From the NCBI GenBank assembly GCA_030272585.1, contig BSYQ01000007.1:3290001-3354000 (forward strand): a DNA stretch of 64,000 bases, read 5' to 3'. The notes beneath the pieces were generated by a model that searched no databases, had not been told where the DNA came from, and was given only the letters and a program-made list of their open reading frames with translations. Source of the DNA: Bryopsis sp. KO-2023 (taxonomy: Eukaryota; Chlorophyta; Ulvophyceae; Bryopsidales; Bryopsidaceae). Shown in pieces: positions 36,701-45,864 of this stretch (position 1 is its first letter; each line of letters begins with the position of its first letter). The position numbers and the translations under genes were made by a program.

Positions 36701-39700
36701 TAGCGGAGGGAACCGGTGAATCAGATCAAGTCCCTGAGAAGGAGATGGAATCTCTCTTGGAGGAATTTGATGATTTGTTTGTAACTGGTTTGGCGGAATA
36801 TCCCCCGGAAAGAGCCGTAGAAGTGGACATTCCTTTAGAAGAAGGTACACGTCCTGTAAACCGGCCACTTTTTCGGTATTCACCCGCAGAGCGGCAAGAG
36901 ATTCAGGATCAATTGTCCGAACTCTTAGCCAAAAAGCTCATAAGACCTAGTTCTAGCCCTTGGGGTGCTCCAGTTCTTTTCGTACCGAAAAAGGATGGAG
37001 GCTTCAGGATGTGCATAGACTACAGGGGTCTTAATAAAGTAACTATCCGGAATCAGTTTCCGATCCCACGGATCGACGATCTCCTGGATGAGTTACAAGG
37101 CTCGAGATGTTTTACTTCTCTTGACCTGAGAGCTGGATACTGGCAGGTCAGAGTCAAGGAAGATGACATCCCCAAAACAGCCTTCAAAACACCCTTTGGT
37201 TTATTTGAGTACCGGGTGCTCCCGATGGGATTATCCAATGCACCGGCAGTGTTTCAGACACTGATGAACTCAGTCTTCCATGGTATGATTGGCAAATATG
37301 TCTTGATCTACTTGGATGATATTTTAGTTTTTTCAAAGACACCAAAGGAACATTTGATACATCTTCGAGAAGTATTACAAAGGTTGCGAGAACATAAATT
37401 GTTCTTGAAGAAGTCCAAATGTGACTTCAATAAAACTGAGTTGCGCTATTTAGGGTTCGTGGTGGGCCGCAATGGTATCTCAGTTGACCCGAGTAAAACG
37501 GCTAAAGTGAAAAATTGGCCTCGTCCTAGTGGGGTGGATGACTTAAGGTCGTTCCTCGGACTCGCCAATTACTTTCGCAAGTTCGTACAGGGGTATTCAG
37601 CCTTGGCTTCTCCAATGACTGATCTTCTCAAAAAGAGGAAGACATGGGAATGGACTCATGAGTGTGAGACAGCTTTTGAAGGGGTGAAAACGGCACTCAC
37701 GGAAGCACCGTGTTTGGTTTTGCCGGACTTCTCTAAACCTTTCGAAGTAATCACTGATGCTTCTACAAAGGCAATTGGAGCAGTTCTCCTGCAAGAAGGA
37801 CACCCAATAGCTTATGAAAGCAAAAAGCTGCAAGGTCCACAACTCAATTGGTCGACGAGTGATCAGGAAATGTATGCTACTGTGTATGCACTTCAATTAT
37901 GGAGATGCTACTTGCAAGGCAGAAAATTCCGAGTGATTACCGACCATAGTCCAAACACATTCTTTCATTCCCGATCGACCTTGAATCGACGGCAGGTCCG
38001 CTGGCTAGAATTGCTCCATGATTTCCAATTTGAATGGGAGTATAGACCAGGGCGAGTAAATGTGGCTGATCCCTTGTCACGTATACCGTCTTCTCCTTCT
38101 TCAATTGGAGTATTATGCGAGACCGTGAGATCGAGTGGCTTGGTTTCTAGACCGCGGGATCCTGAGGTCCCATCTCTGCCTCGGGGTTATCATACCCAGT
38201 TGGAGTCAAGGCTGGTTGAAGGGTACACCAAAGATCCTTGGTATCAAACTCTGGAAGCTGCCCAGATGTTACAGAACCAAGATGGAATTTGGTGGAATGG
38301 AAATGTGATATCAGTACCAAATGATGGATCATTGAGACAAGAAATAATCCAAGATTGCCATAGCACTGTCTATTCGGGTCACTTTGGAGTGGCTAAAACA
38401 AGTCGGCAAATCAAGAAACATTTCTGGTGGCCTCAAATGGAGGACCAAATCAAATCCTATGTGCGAGGATGTGACTCATGTCAAAGGCATAAAGGGAGGC
38501 GAACAAAGCCACAAGGCCCTCTGAAACCCTTGCCTATCCCGAATGCACAATGGGAAACTGTTTCGATGGATTTTGTCACTAATCTCCCACTATCTAGAGG
38601 AGAAGGTCATGATGCAATCCTCGTATTTGTGGATATGTTGACCAAAATGGTTCATTTGGCGGCAACAAGTACAGAGTGCTCAGCCGTAGATGCAGCAAAA
38701 CTCTTTGTGAACCATGTATTCAAAGCACATGGTATGCCAAAGAAGTTGGTCACAGATAGAGACCCGAGATTTGTATCGCACTTCTTCAGGGAGTTGTGCT
38801 ATACATGGGAAATCTCACAGGCCTTGTCTTCGGCTTATCACCCACAAACAGATGGGCAAACCGAAGCTATGAACAAAGTCATGGAGGATACACTCCGCCA
38901 CTTTGTCGGGCCATCCCAAAAGAATTGGGCGGATTTGTTACCGGTTGTAGAGTTTGCAATAAATAACTCTAAATCCGAAGCAACTGGTGAAACACCCTTC
39001 TTTCTGAATTATGGAAGAGATCCATGGACAGCATTGACTGCTCAGATCCCTAGAAAAGGGTCGAAGCAAGTGGCTGTACCAGAAGTTCAGAAAATGACGA
39101 ATGAAATTCGGGAAGGGATTGTTGAGGCAAAGAAACGCCTTCAAGCCGCACAGCAACGCTTTAAAGCGCAAGCTGATCGCCATCGTGTACCAGTGCAAGT
39201 CAAAGTAGGAGACCTTGTATTATTAGATGCAAGAAATCTTCGACTCAAGCACCCAGGTTCACGTAAATTAACGCCAAAATGGGTAGGACCTTTCCCAATT
39301 GAGCGTGAAATAAATGAGGTTGCATTCAAGCTGAAGCTTCCTGCAACTTTGCCCATACATCCGGTGTTCCATGCTTCACTGTTAAAGCCATATTGGGCTA
39401 AAGGAACTGTACAACCACCACCACCTGTTGAGATCGAGGGAGATCTGGAGTGGGAGGTTGAGCGCATTCTTGATCGCAGAGAGCGACGCAGAGGGAAGAA
39501 ATGCCATACAGAATACCTTGTGAAGTGGCTTGGTTATGGCCATGAACATAACTCTTGGGAACCCGAAGAAAATGTCTTGCATGCAAAGGAATTGGTTGAT
39601 GCATTTCACCAATCGCAAGAACAGTCGACTGTAGTACCTCGCACGATCCGTAGAAGATCAAAAGCGAAGGTTTGAGACATCATATCACAGTAGGCCACTG

Positions 39701-42231
39701 GATGATGATGATCTTCTTTCTCTGAAAGTGCAAATGTCAAAAGACAACTATCTTTTGCTTGATGCCAATCAGCATTTGATTCCCTAGTAAAGCCGAGGGC
39801 GGCTTCACATCAGGGAGGGGGCACTGTTATAAGTGTACGCCGAGTATGTCTATGCACTACTAGAGCTCAAGGGTTAGTCGTGGGCACTAACATGGCTCTA
39901 GTCATATGCTTAAGGTCCATGAGATCATTATAGCACGTGTGCTGAAAGGATGACTCATAGCAAGCCCAGGTGTCTCGCCCTGAGGTGATCCCTGTCATCT
40001 CAAGGGTCCCATCAAGGAGTGGGGGTTTGATGGGTTAAAGGGACTTCAAGGAAGGGCGCTGGGAGGTTATTTTCCTAGGAGGGAGAGGTTTATAACACAC
40101 GCCCTTTGTCGTTGATCAGCTTTGAGACAATCCTCATACTCTTGTACTTCGGGTCAAGCATGAGGCTCAGCATCGTGTGGCCCTTCCCGGCTGAGAAAGA
40201 AATCAAAGGAGATACCGATGGAAAGATAGTATCACGAACAACTTTGGTGACCCTCTTTCGTAGCTCACGAATTTCTTCTTTGAAGATTTCGTCGTCAAAC
40301 TCTTCCAATTCCTGGAGTGGTGGCGGCTCATTCCTCAAGTTTATAAATAACTCCGTCATGGTTGCCACCGCATCAGAAAGCAACCAATATTCTGACGCCC
40401 GGGTTTGCTGTTTGACAATGACTATGCATACTGGCTTGAGAACGTCGCAAACGGCGTTGACGACCATCCATTGATTTCGACTGAGGCGACGATCTTGATA
40501 CTTTGCCTCAACTAGGTCTGTGTAGAGCACATGCAAGCTCTTCCTTTTCCTCAAGCATTGCTCGAACATCGCCAAAGTCGATCCCATTCTGGTTTTCACT
40601 GGAGTGATCAACGTGATGGGGCTCTCATTGCACTTTTCCTGCGGGTGCACGCACGTGCAAGGTTAACGCGGAAACAATTGTGCGGCTTCTTTTTTTTCTC
40701 TTTCACGTTAACAAGGAGTGGGTACAACTGCGAACTAATGCATACGGTATGCAGCATACCTGTGCATTGTTCCAGAGCTGTCGACCCTTGCTACTTTTTT
40801 TGGTGTACGTGATTTGACTCTGAAGTTGTGTCTTCAACTCAAAAAACTTGATGGTGCTGAATCCATGATCGATTTGACTCTCTCTCTGTTGCTGCTTCGT
40901 GAAAACCTTGGACAGCGCCGTACTGATGAGATGGGCATAGCACGTCCCATCAAATCTATTCAGAAGAGATGGGAGACTGTCCACAATATGGACACTTCCA
41001 CTTTTTTGTTGGATATCATCGAGAGCTTTGATACAGCTCTGCATATTGCTTCCTTGGTCTTTTGTTGATCCCAAAACTCGATTCGCAATGTTATACTTCA
41101 CCAATAAAGCGTGTAATTCATTTGAAAGGCTACTGCCATCCGTGTGGTTAGCCTTCACCAAGCCAAGACATCGGTGGTACACCGCCCAATCATCGCCGAT
41201 CCAATGAGCAATCATCGCGAACAAGTCTTCGGTTTTTCGGGACATCCACAAGTCGAACGTCAAGGAAATACTCCCGGCCACTTTCAGAATCGGGGCTACG
41301 TGCTCCCTATCGACCTTTTGACGCAATTCCTTCAACAGGACATCTCGCACTCTCCGCCGTGATGGGAACACAAAGTTTGGATCGCAACGAAGAAGCATCT
41401 GCCTAAAGAAAGGTCCTTCGACGATGGATAGCGGCTGCAATTCTTTGACGATAAACAACAAAAGATCTTGAATGAATATTTGTTGTTGTTTTGAGTTTGC
41501 CTTGTATTTCCTCTTCTTGTGAAAAAACTGAGTGACTGTTGTTGCAAGGGCACTCTTCTGTGGCATTATGTTCTTCCGTTTCTTGTTTTCTCTCTCCGTT
41601 TCAAGAGATTTCATCCGCTTGAATATCTGCAACATTCGAGACAATTGTAGTGTGTTGTTGGGTAAGGTGGCTAAGGTGCTAGACCATGGTCAGAGGTGTG
41701 GTGGATGCAGGTTTGAATCCCAGTTTATTTAGTGATGGTTGAATTGAATGTTGCATTTCACGAGGGAAGAAATCAGTGAACACTTACGTCTCCGTGGGAA
41801 CTGATTGCATGCTTTCGAATAGAGCCTGTTCCACTAGTGCTCTTGTACATTATGATTCCTCGGGGGGACCGTTGTTTTCCAAGAACGTCGTTCAGCGTTT
41901 TGATGTCTTTGCAACAGAATATGCACGCCAAACCTTCGACTTCAATGTCGTTCTCTTTTTTTTTTCCAAGGCTCCTGAAACATCCCCAAACTTCTGAGGT
42001 TCGATTCTGACGTTTCCACACAGCAGCTTGTGCTTCAATCAGTGCGACTTCCTCGTCCATTGAAGATTCCTGTGCCTCTTTCCCCTGTGACGCGCTTTGG
42101 TCGGCTCCATGCTGACCGCCAGCCTCCGTCAAGTCTACCTCTTCAGCAGGCTCATCGACAACACGTCCCCCTTCAGACTGGACCTCTGCCACAATCTCAA
42201 TATTCGTTGCGTCTGCAGGAGCCGCCATCAA
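33791..42231 (-). CDS. hAT transposase (BED finger, RNase H-like core, hAT dimerisation domain), split by an LTR element
   Basis: Exon 1, 42231-41788, carries the BED-type finger (LACIFC, then TSGTGSIRKHAISSH). Exon 2, 41626-40760, carries the start of the catalytic core (ISLTFDLWMSRKTEDLFAMI, GSTKDQGSNM). Exon 3 begins at 40638; its coding sequence is broken by the LTR element at 40097/34452 and continues on the other side to the stop at 33791. Introns are 161 and 121 nt with GTAAGT and GTATGC donors. The C-terminal part has the hAT dimerisation signature (TQIECERVFSIAGILTRHRR, LMFIHKNY). No stop codons interrupt the visible pieces, so the transposon was probably coding-competent until the LTR element landed in it. 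Confidence 0.9.
34452..34724 (+). repeat. 5' LTR
   Basis: 273 bp, TG...CA ends inside the short inverted repeat TGTTATAA/TTATAACA. Base for base the same as the 3' LTR by eye. Confidence 0.97.
34728..34740 (+). other. Primer-binding site, initiator-Met tRNA type
   Basis: TGGTTTCGGAGCA starts three bases after the 5' LTR and resembles the plant retroelement PBS TGGTATCAGAGC, complementary to the 3' end of initiator tRNA-Met, with two differences. Confidence 0.65.
35278..39675 (+). CDS. Ty3/gypsy polyprotein with zinc knuckle, Dam-like segment, Pol and chromodomain
   Basis: One 1465-residue frame. Parts in order: zinc knuckle (CWFCGETWTRGHKC, 53-66, the CX2C-X7-HXC form seen in chromoviruses); a segment at about 141-295 with FSLDGCANSDQ, EHVWLNPPFKELHKYIDHYV and CCILVPQW, resembling phage-type DNA adenine methyltransferase (Dam) folds with the NPPF catalytic motif; aspartic protease (LLDSGAKG, about 314-321); reverse transcriptase with YLDD at about 678; RNase H (ITDASTKAIGAVL); integrase with HHCC finger (about 1021-1075) and core (TDRDPRFVSHFF, YHPQTDGQTEAMN); chromodomain at the C-terminus (about 1390-1447, EYLVKWLGYGHEHNSWEPEE). 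Chromodomains direct insertion to marked chromatin. The product would be matured by its own protease. Confidence 0.95.
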   Translation: MQKSTQKNTGQSDSFDERKNATEHSSKPQVSKRKSVSQLTKAELKARKQLGLCWFCGETWTRGHKCGKPKEVVTHVSQRSKPHDWKFLRQDLNSHPNCDPMEVDSAHLAPIVTRGQKRKEKQEEAQTSVPPEDVNERSNIQSDKTILKAEFQRLESLTGQAFSLDGCANSDQTNALCAKFCIGEGFFETTLSGEHVWLNPPFKELHKYIDHYVREKNKSPHNTSCCILVPQWNKEPHPALASMRLIAQYKKGMVLFTAMKGKRRKRLPGLPWPVNVYYDPPVPLVPKDTQDLLTQDRMSMHFEGTLSGIPAHCLLDSGAKGLAFLSKRFCEQNGISFKVTTSSQAELANGSYIDILGETKISLKIQGFREKLDCLVIDLMERFDIILGDTWLRNRKAVLDFFEKKCAVTNSANQRILIRQGLLPKATGGEQRIPHRNVGSLLTIPQVKRKLKDSSLQPFLVVIREVQDVPAHVSVAEGTGESDQVPEKEMESLLEEFDDLFVTGLAEYPPERAVEVDIPLEEGTRPVNRPLFRYSPAERQEIQDQLSELLAKKLIRPSSSPWGAPVLFVPKKDGGFRMCIDYRGLNKVTIRNQFPIPRIDDLLDELQGSRCFTSLDLRAGYWQVRVKEDDIPKTAFKTPFGLFEYRVLPMGLSNAPAVFQTLMNSVFHGMIGKYVLIYLDDILVFSKTPKEHLIHLREVLQRLREHKLFLKKSKCDFNKTELRYLGFVVGRNGISVDPSKTAKVKNWPRPSGVDDLRSFLGLANYFRKFVQGYSALASPMTDLLKKRKTWEWTHECETAFEGVKTALTEAPCLVLPDFSKPFEVITDASTKAIGAVLLQEGHPIAYESKKLQGPQLNWSTSDQEMYATVYALQLWRCYLQGRKFRVITDHSPNTFFHSRSTLNRRQVRWLELLHDFQFEWEYRPGRVNVADPLSRIPSSPSSIGVLCETVRSSGLVSRPRDPEVPSLPRGYHTQLESRLVEGYTKDPWYQTLEAAQMLQNQDGIWWNGNVISVPNDGSLRQEIIQDCHSTVYSGHFGVAKTSRQIKKHFWWPQMEDQIKSYVRGCDSCQRHKGRRTKPQGPLKPLPIPNAQWETVSMDFVTNLPLSRGEGHDAILVFVDMLTKMVHLAATSTECSAVDAAKLFVNHVFKAHGMPKKLVTDRDPRFVSHFFRELCYTWEISQALSSAYHPQTDGQTEAMNKVMEDTLRHFVGPSQKNWADLLPVVEFAINNSKSEATGETPFFLNYGRDPWTALTAQIPRKGSKQVAVPEVQKMTNEIREGIVEAKKRLQAAQQRFKAQADRHRVPVQVKVGDLVLLDARNLRLKHPGSRKLTPKWVGPFPIEREINEVAFKLKLPATLPIHPVFHASLLKPYWAKGTVQPPPPVEIEGDLEWEVERILDRRERRRGKKCHTEYLVKWLGYGHEHNSWEPEENVLHAKELVDAFHQSQEQSTVVPRTIRRRSKAKV
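39811..39822 (+). other. Polypurine tract
   Basis: CAGGGAGGGGGC, a purine-rich run just before the 3' LTR, the usual primer site for plus-strand synthesis. Confidence 0.8.
39825..40097 (+). repeat. 3' LTR
   Basis: 273 bp, the same as the 5' LTR by eye over its whole length; followed by the second CACGC target-site copy. Confidence 0.97.
41661..41731 (+). other. tRNA-like sequence with Pol III A and B boxes in the first hAT intron
   Basis: TGGCTAAGGTG (41668-41678) fits the A box and GGTTTGAATCC (41710-41720) the B box, at tRNA-like spacing. The predicted acceptor stem halves do not pair, so it is not a working tRNA gene. It lies opposite to the transposase inside its 161-nt first intron. 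It may be a decayed tRNA, a SINE head or chance. Confidence 0.4.
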
Positions 42232-42618
42232 CTCACACAGACTGTTGCTGCGACACTAGTCGCTCGCACTGCTGCCGTGTGTGAAGTGTGAAGGCCAAAG
42301 GAAAGCCAATTTGTGAGTCAAGAGTCGGGAGTCGAGAGGGGAGATTGTTGTGTAGCGGAATGCGAATGTATTTGCGAATGAGTTATGCAGAAGTAGCGAG
42401 TCGTGCTTACGGTTACAAGAGCCGCCATCAACTCACAAAGACAGTTGCTGCGACACTGGTCGCTCGCACTGCTGCCGTGTGTGAAGTGTGAAGGCCAAAG
42501 GAAAGCCAATTTGTGAGTCAAGAGTCGGGAGTCGAGAGGGGAGATTGTTGTGTAGCGCAATGCGAATGTATTTGCGAATGAGTTATGCAGAAGTAGCGAG
42601 TCGTGGTTACGCTTACAG
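42219..42618 (-). repeat. 200-bp tandem duplication over the hAT transposase start
   Basis: Two copies with period 200 bp, 42219-42418 and 42419-42618, about 97 percent alike by eye. Each contains the initiating ATGGCGGCTC on the minus strand, so the copy farther upstream carries a second, soon-ended start. The duplicated part is the presumed promoter and leader of the transposase. Confidence 0.93.
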
Positions 42619-42659
42619 TTGATCCATAGTTGCGGGGATAGATTCTCGACCAGATTTTT

Positions 42660-42845
42660 TTCTCTATTAGGATATCCGGGATCCGCGCATTATCCGGGCT
42701 CCCGGATATTTGTACTTGGATTACCCGGGATACGGATAAGAAGTGGATAATCTGAAACCTATTATCCACGGACACGGATAATTGCGGATCCCGGATACCC
42801 GGCCGGACATCCGGGTACTATTATCCGGGATTCGGATTATCCACA
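42660..42845. repeat. Right subterminal repeats of the hAT element
   Basis: At least eight variants of CCGGGATNCGGATAA/TTATCCGGG in both orientations, matching the motif class at the left end. Presumed transposase binding array. Confidence 0.8.
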
Positions 42846-43176
42846 CAACACTGGTTCATACCCCCCAGATTGTAACACACATTGTCGTGTCAAGAATTCC
42901 TGTAAAACAGTATGAATACATGGGATAATCTTTCTAGCGGCACACAGTTGAACACCCCCTAATCAGAACCGATAAGGAAGCCTGCAGCTCTTCTTTTATT
43001 CGTTTTCCCTCAGCTGTGACTTTTTTGGTTGCTGTCAGGTCTTCAAGAATAATCCCTCGTCCACCTTGCAGCATGTCAAGGAGCCATTCTGACTGCTGTC
43101 GGATGCAAGATTAGAGGAAGAAAAATATGTATTTCTTTTTGAGTTCACAGCTCTTTTGAATAATACGACTTTGCAG

Positions 43177-43534
43177 GATTGTAACATTGTTCGATGGGGA
43201 AGCCACAGTCCCGATCAACACTGTCGATACATCAAATGGCATGTGCACAGAATGACACAACACTATTGTTCCTCATCCAAAAACTGACCCGAGTAAATGT
43301 ACTCTCATTACCTTTCCAAGAGGGAAAACTGAACAGCAGGATGATGGAGCGCAAGAACAGCTGATTAATTTAGACTTAAAACAGGCCCCAGGTGTCCAGC
43401 CATCTTCCAGTTTCAGTGGTGGTCCAAAGAGCATGGCTAAACGTCTTTCTCTTTCTTTGCAAAGGGCACAGGCTAATGCTTTTTTGGAGCGATCTTCTTT
43501 GTCGTTTGATTCTATTTCTTTCGATCAGGGTTAG
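43177..43534 (+). CDS. 3' end of an unidentified gene
   Basis: Two coding-like exons join in phase: 43177-43242 after a TTTGCAG acceptor (IVTLFDGEATVPINTVDTSN) and 43321-43534 (GKTEQQDDGAQEQLINLDL, SSSFSGGPKSMAKRLSLSL, QRAQANAFLERSSLSFDSI), ending in TAG at 43534. An AATAAA follows at 43570-43575, a good distance for a polyadenylation signal. The family is not recognised; the tail is rich in Ser and Gln. Upstream exons were not found, and the hAT element ends only about 320 bp upstream, so the gene may continue on the far side of it, with hAT in an intron, or may be a remnant. Confidence 0.42.
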
Positions 43535-43764
43535 ACATGGGTTGCAGATTGGGTTTGATTGATTGTGGCAATAAATACGGACTCGTCCAACCAAAGGTGT
43601 CCAGCCCACTGAAGTGTAAACAGATTCCATATTCCAGAAAACTGAATAGCCCTTTTCTCGTATCACAACTGTTGTGAAAAGGATCCATGGACTGAGATGG
43701 ATGGGAAATGAATATTATTAAGGGGCTGTGGGGAATAGTACGAACAAATTGGGACATGGGATAA

Positions 43765-43776
43765 ATCACGTGACAG
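43765..43776. promoter_or_regulatory. E-box/G-box-like motif ATCACGTGACAG
   Basis: A 12-bp sequence with the palindrome TCACGTGA. The same 12 bases occur upstream of eL39 at 60155-60166. CACGTG is the core bound by bHLH and bZIP factors. It lies about 670 bp upstream of the NFU start codon. Confidence 0.45.
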
Positions 43777-43783
43777 TAAGCGC

Positions 43784-43823
43784 GAAACGGCACGGCGGTT
43801 ATGACTGTAAGCCGTGCCGTTTC
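43784..43823. promoter_or_regulatory. Perfect 13-bp inverted repeat
   Basis: GAAACGGCACGGC (43784-43796) and its exact complement GCCGTGCCGTTTC (43811-43823) flank a 14-nt spacer, eight bases after the CACGTG motif. An E2F-like TTTTTGGCGGGG follows at about 43840. Together they look like a promoter block. Confidence 0.5.
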
Positions 43824-43835
43824 AGCTGCAGTTTC

Positions 43836-44432
43836 AGTTGGCGTTTTTGGCGGGGACGACGAAAGGTCGCGCGCCAGAAACTCCTGGTGTTTTAAAAGAC
43901 AGAACACAACACATGTAAACGAACACATTTACAGCGAGTCGCTAGAACAAAAGCTTGTACTCGAGAGGTGTTCCAACCGTTAAGAGTGAAAAGACGTCGA
44001 GTGGACGTTCGTAACGGAAAACAATCCCAGAGTGTGTCGACTGACGAGAGACGTCAGCGAAAGATGAGCGGAGTTATGAGAGCAACACAACAACAACTAT
44101 CCAAACAAACAAACAAACATCAAATTACATTGTGGAGGAGAATTGCCATAACTAACCACCATCAAGCAAATAAAAAAAATTGAATTGTGTTAATTCACCA
44201 TTAAGTCCATCCACATTCGTCAGAAGGCAGAAGCAACCTTTTCGTTGATCCCAATCTAAAGAAGTCGAACTTTATCATCGGCACAATCAATCAATCAATC
44301 AATCAATATTACATGCACCGGCACAATCATTCTCGCGTCCCTTTGTTGGTGGGTTCCACATCACTCTTGTTCAAAAAATTTTCCCCTTGTCTGATTGAAA
44401 CTCCTGCGAGTGGAGGACGAACGAGAGAAACG
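43836..44432. other. Upstream region of the NFU gene
   Basis: Contains simple repeats, CAAA repeats near 44100-44118 and CAAT repeats near 44284-44306. No gene supported before the NFU start. An alternative in-frame NFU start lies at 44313. Confidence 0.5.
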
Positions 44433-45864
44433 ATGTCGTCCGGTCGCGCATCCAATTGTTGTTGCAGCACCAGCCTGTGTGACACCCCCCGCATTTTCCG
44501 CGGAAGCTTTCCTCGAGTCGTCGGTGGCGAAAACATAACCTCTCACAGGCGGAGTCGAAAGGGACGTTCTTGCAAGCGCAATTTCCCTGAGGTCGCGAGC
44601 GCAGCTGGACCTGCAGGTTCGCGTGGTTTTCGTTGCATTGTGTGGATTTTTCTGTTGCTGAATCTGGGTTTGACGCTTAAGCCCAGTTCTTGAATCCGAG
44701 TTTCGTACTGGTTGTGGTGTTCAGGCTCTCCTATTGTCTGTACTGCGATAAGCGATACGTTGGAGCTGACTGAGGAGAATGTGGAGTCTGTCCTGGATGA
44801 GGTTTGTGATTGTGTTGGTTTTCTTTCCATTTCTTGGTTGGATTTCTGGGGTTACAGAATTTTTTCCCCCACACAACAAGCAGTGTGAATCAACAATGAG
44901 GCCTTGCAAAAAAAATGCAGGATTTGATTTTCTGCTTGCGGGACAGAGAAAAAGCTTCATGTATGAAAAAGAATTAAACTGAATTGTGGGGTGAATCCTG
45001 AACGATTGGTGGCCAACACCGTGCTGAATTGGCGCCGCATCCTCAATGGAACTTCTGTGTGCATCTTGAGAATGGAGATTTCTCTGAGATTGGAAGTTTT
45101 GAATGTTCCAGATTCGTCCTTATCTCATGTCGGATGGTGGTAATGTTGAATTAGTGGAGATCGATGGCCTGACGGTTCTCTTAAGGCTGCAAGGTGCATG
45201 TGGCTCCTGCCCATCTTCGATGACCACCATGACAATGGGAATCAAGAGACGATTGATGGAGAAAATTCCTGTGAGTCAGCCATGCACTCACCCACCAAAT
45301 ACCTCATGAATCTTTGGAAAACCCTGATGCTGGTGCTTGCTTATATAGGAAAACAACCCAACCCATCTCACGTCCCCTCCACTGTCTTAAAACAAGCTTA
45401 ATATTTGTTGTTAATGTAGATGTTATTTTAACTGGAGAAGGTAGGTTGTGTTTCGTTTATGGGCTCTGTCTTTGTGTGTAAGAAATATAGTGCTTCTTGT
45501 CTGCAGGAAATCATGGAAGTCGATCAAGTAATTGATGAAGAGCAAGGAATGGATCTCACTGCAGAAAACATTGACACGGTGAGCCCTCCGCGTTCTGAAA
45601 GGCACTTTTTGTTGTGTAATAATTGCGAAGGAAATTCTTTCCCCAAATCTGATGGCCTTCTTTCTTTTCTTTCAGGTATTGGATGAGATTCGACCATACT
45701 TGGTTGGAACAGGGGGTGGTGATCTGTTGTATGTATCAATGGATGGTCCTGTCGTCAAAATTCAAATCACGGGCCCTGCAGCCAGTGTCATGACTGTGCG
45801 TGTAGCTGTCACACAAAAACTCAGAGAGAGGATCCCGTCGATTGCCGCTGTGCAGCTCGTTTGA
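44433..45864 (+). CDS. Plastid NFU-type iron-sulfur scaffold protein with two NifU domains
   Basis: Scaffold of the plastid SUF pathway that hands 4Fe-4S clusters to targets such as photosystem I. Five exons: 44433-44616, 44725-44801, 45112-45270, 45507-45578 and 45676-45864; 226 residues. The first 60 or so residues (Ser, Arg, Cys-rich) resemble a transit peptide. Domain 1 starts [20 protein letters not shown] and has the cluster-binding CGSC (117-120). Domain 2 starts [19 protein letters not shown] and ends [13 protein letters not shown]; it lacks both cysteines, as in plant NFU1-NFU3. The first donor (GTTCGC) is weak but phase agrees. The start could be the in-frame ATG at 44313. Confidence 0.9.

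Larger units (their letters stand above)
34452..40097 (+). mobile_element. Ty3/gypsy chromovirus (LTR retrotransposon) inserted in the hAT element
   Basis: Bounded by two 273-bp LTRs that I read as identical, each TGTTATAA...TTATAACA, with a 5-bp target duplication CACGC (34447-34451 and 40098-40102). A primer-binding site and a polypurine tract are in place. One uninterrupted reading frame holds zinc knuckle, a methyltransferase-like segment, protease, reverse transcriptase, RNase H, integrase and chromodomain, in the Ty3/gypsy order. Identical LTRs mean a very recent insertion. The pol part looks whole; I recognise no capsid segment, so whether the element is complete is open. Confidence 0.96.
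33434..42853 (-). mobile_element. hAT DNA transposon carrying a nested LTR element
   Basis: The ends are CAGTGTTG at 33434 and CAACACTG at 42853, imperfect terminal inverted repeats of about 16 bp, flanked by an exact 8-bp target duplication GTTCATAC (33426-33433 and 42854-42861). Both features define hAT elements. Without the nested LTR element the transposon is about 3.8 kb. It codes a BED-finger transposase on the minus strand. Both subterminal regions are full of variants of GGATATCCGG and TTATCC, the likely transposase binding sites. The intact ends and target duplication mark a fairly recent insertion. Confidence 0.95.

Noticed and set aside
41661-41731. tRNA gene
   Set aside because: A and B boxes are present but the acceptor stem does not pair; kept only as a tRNA-like sequence.
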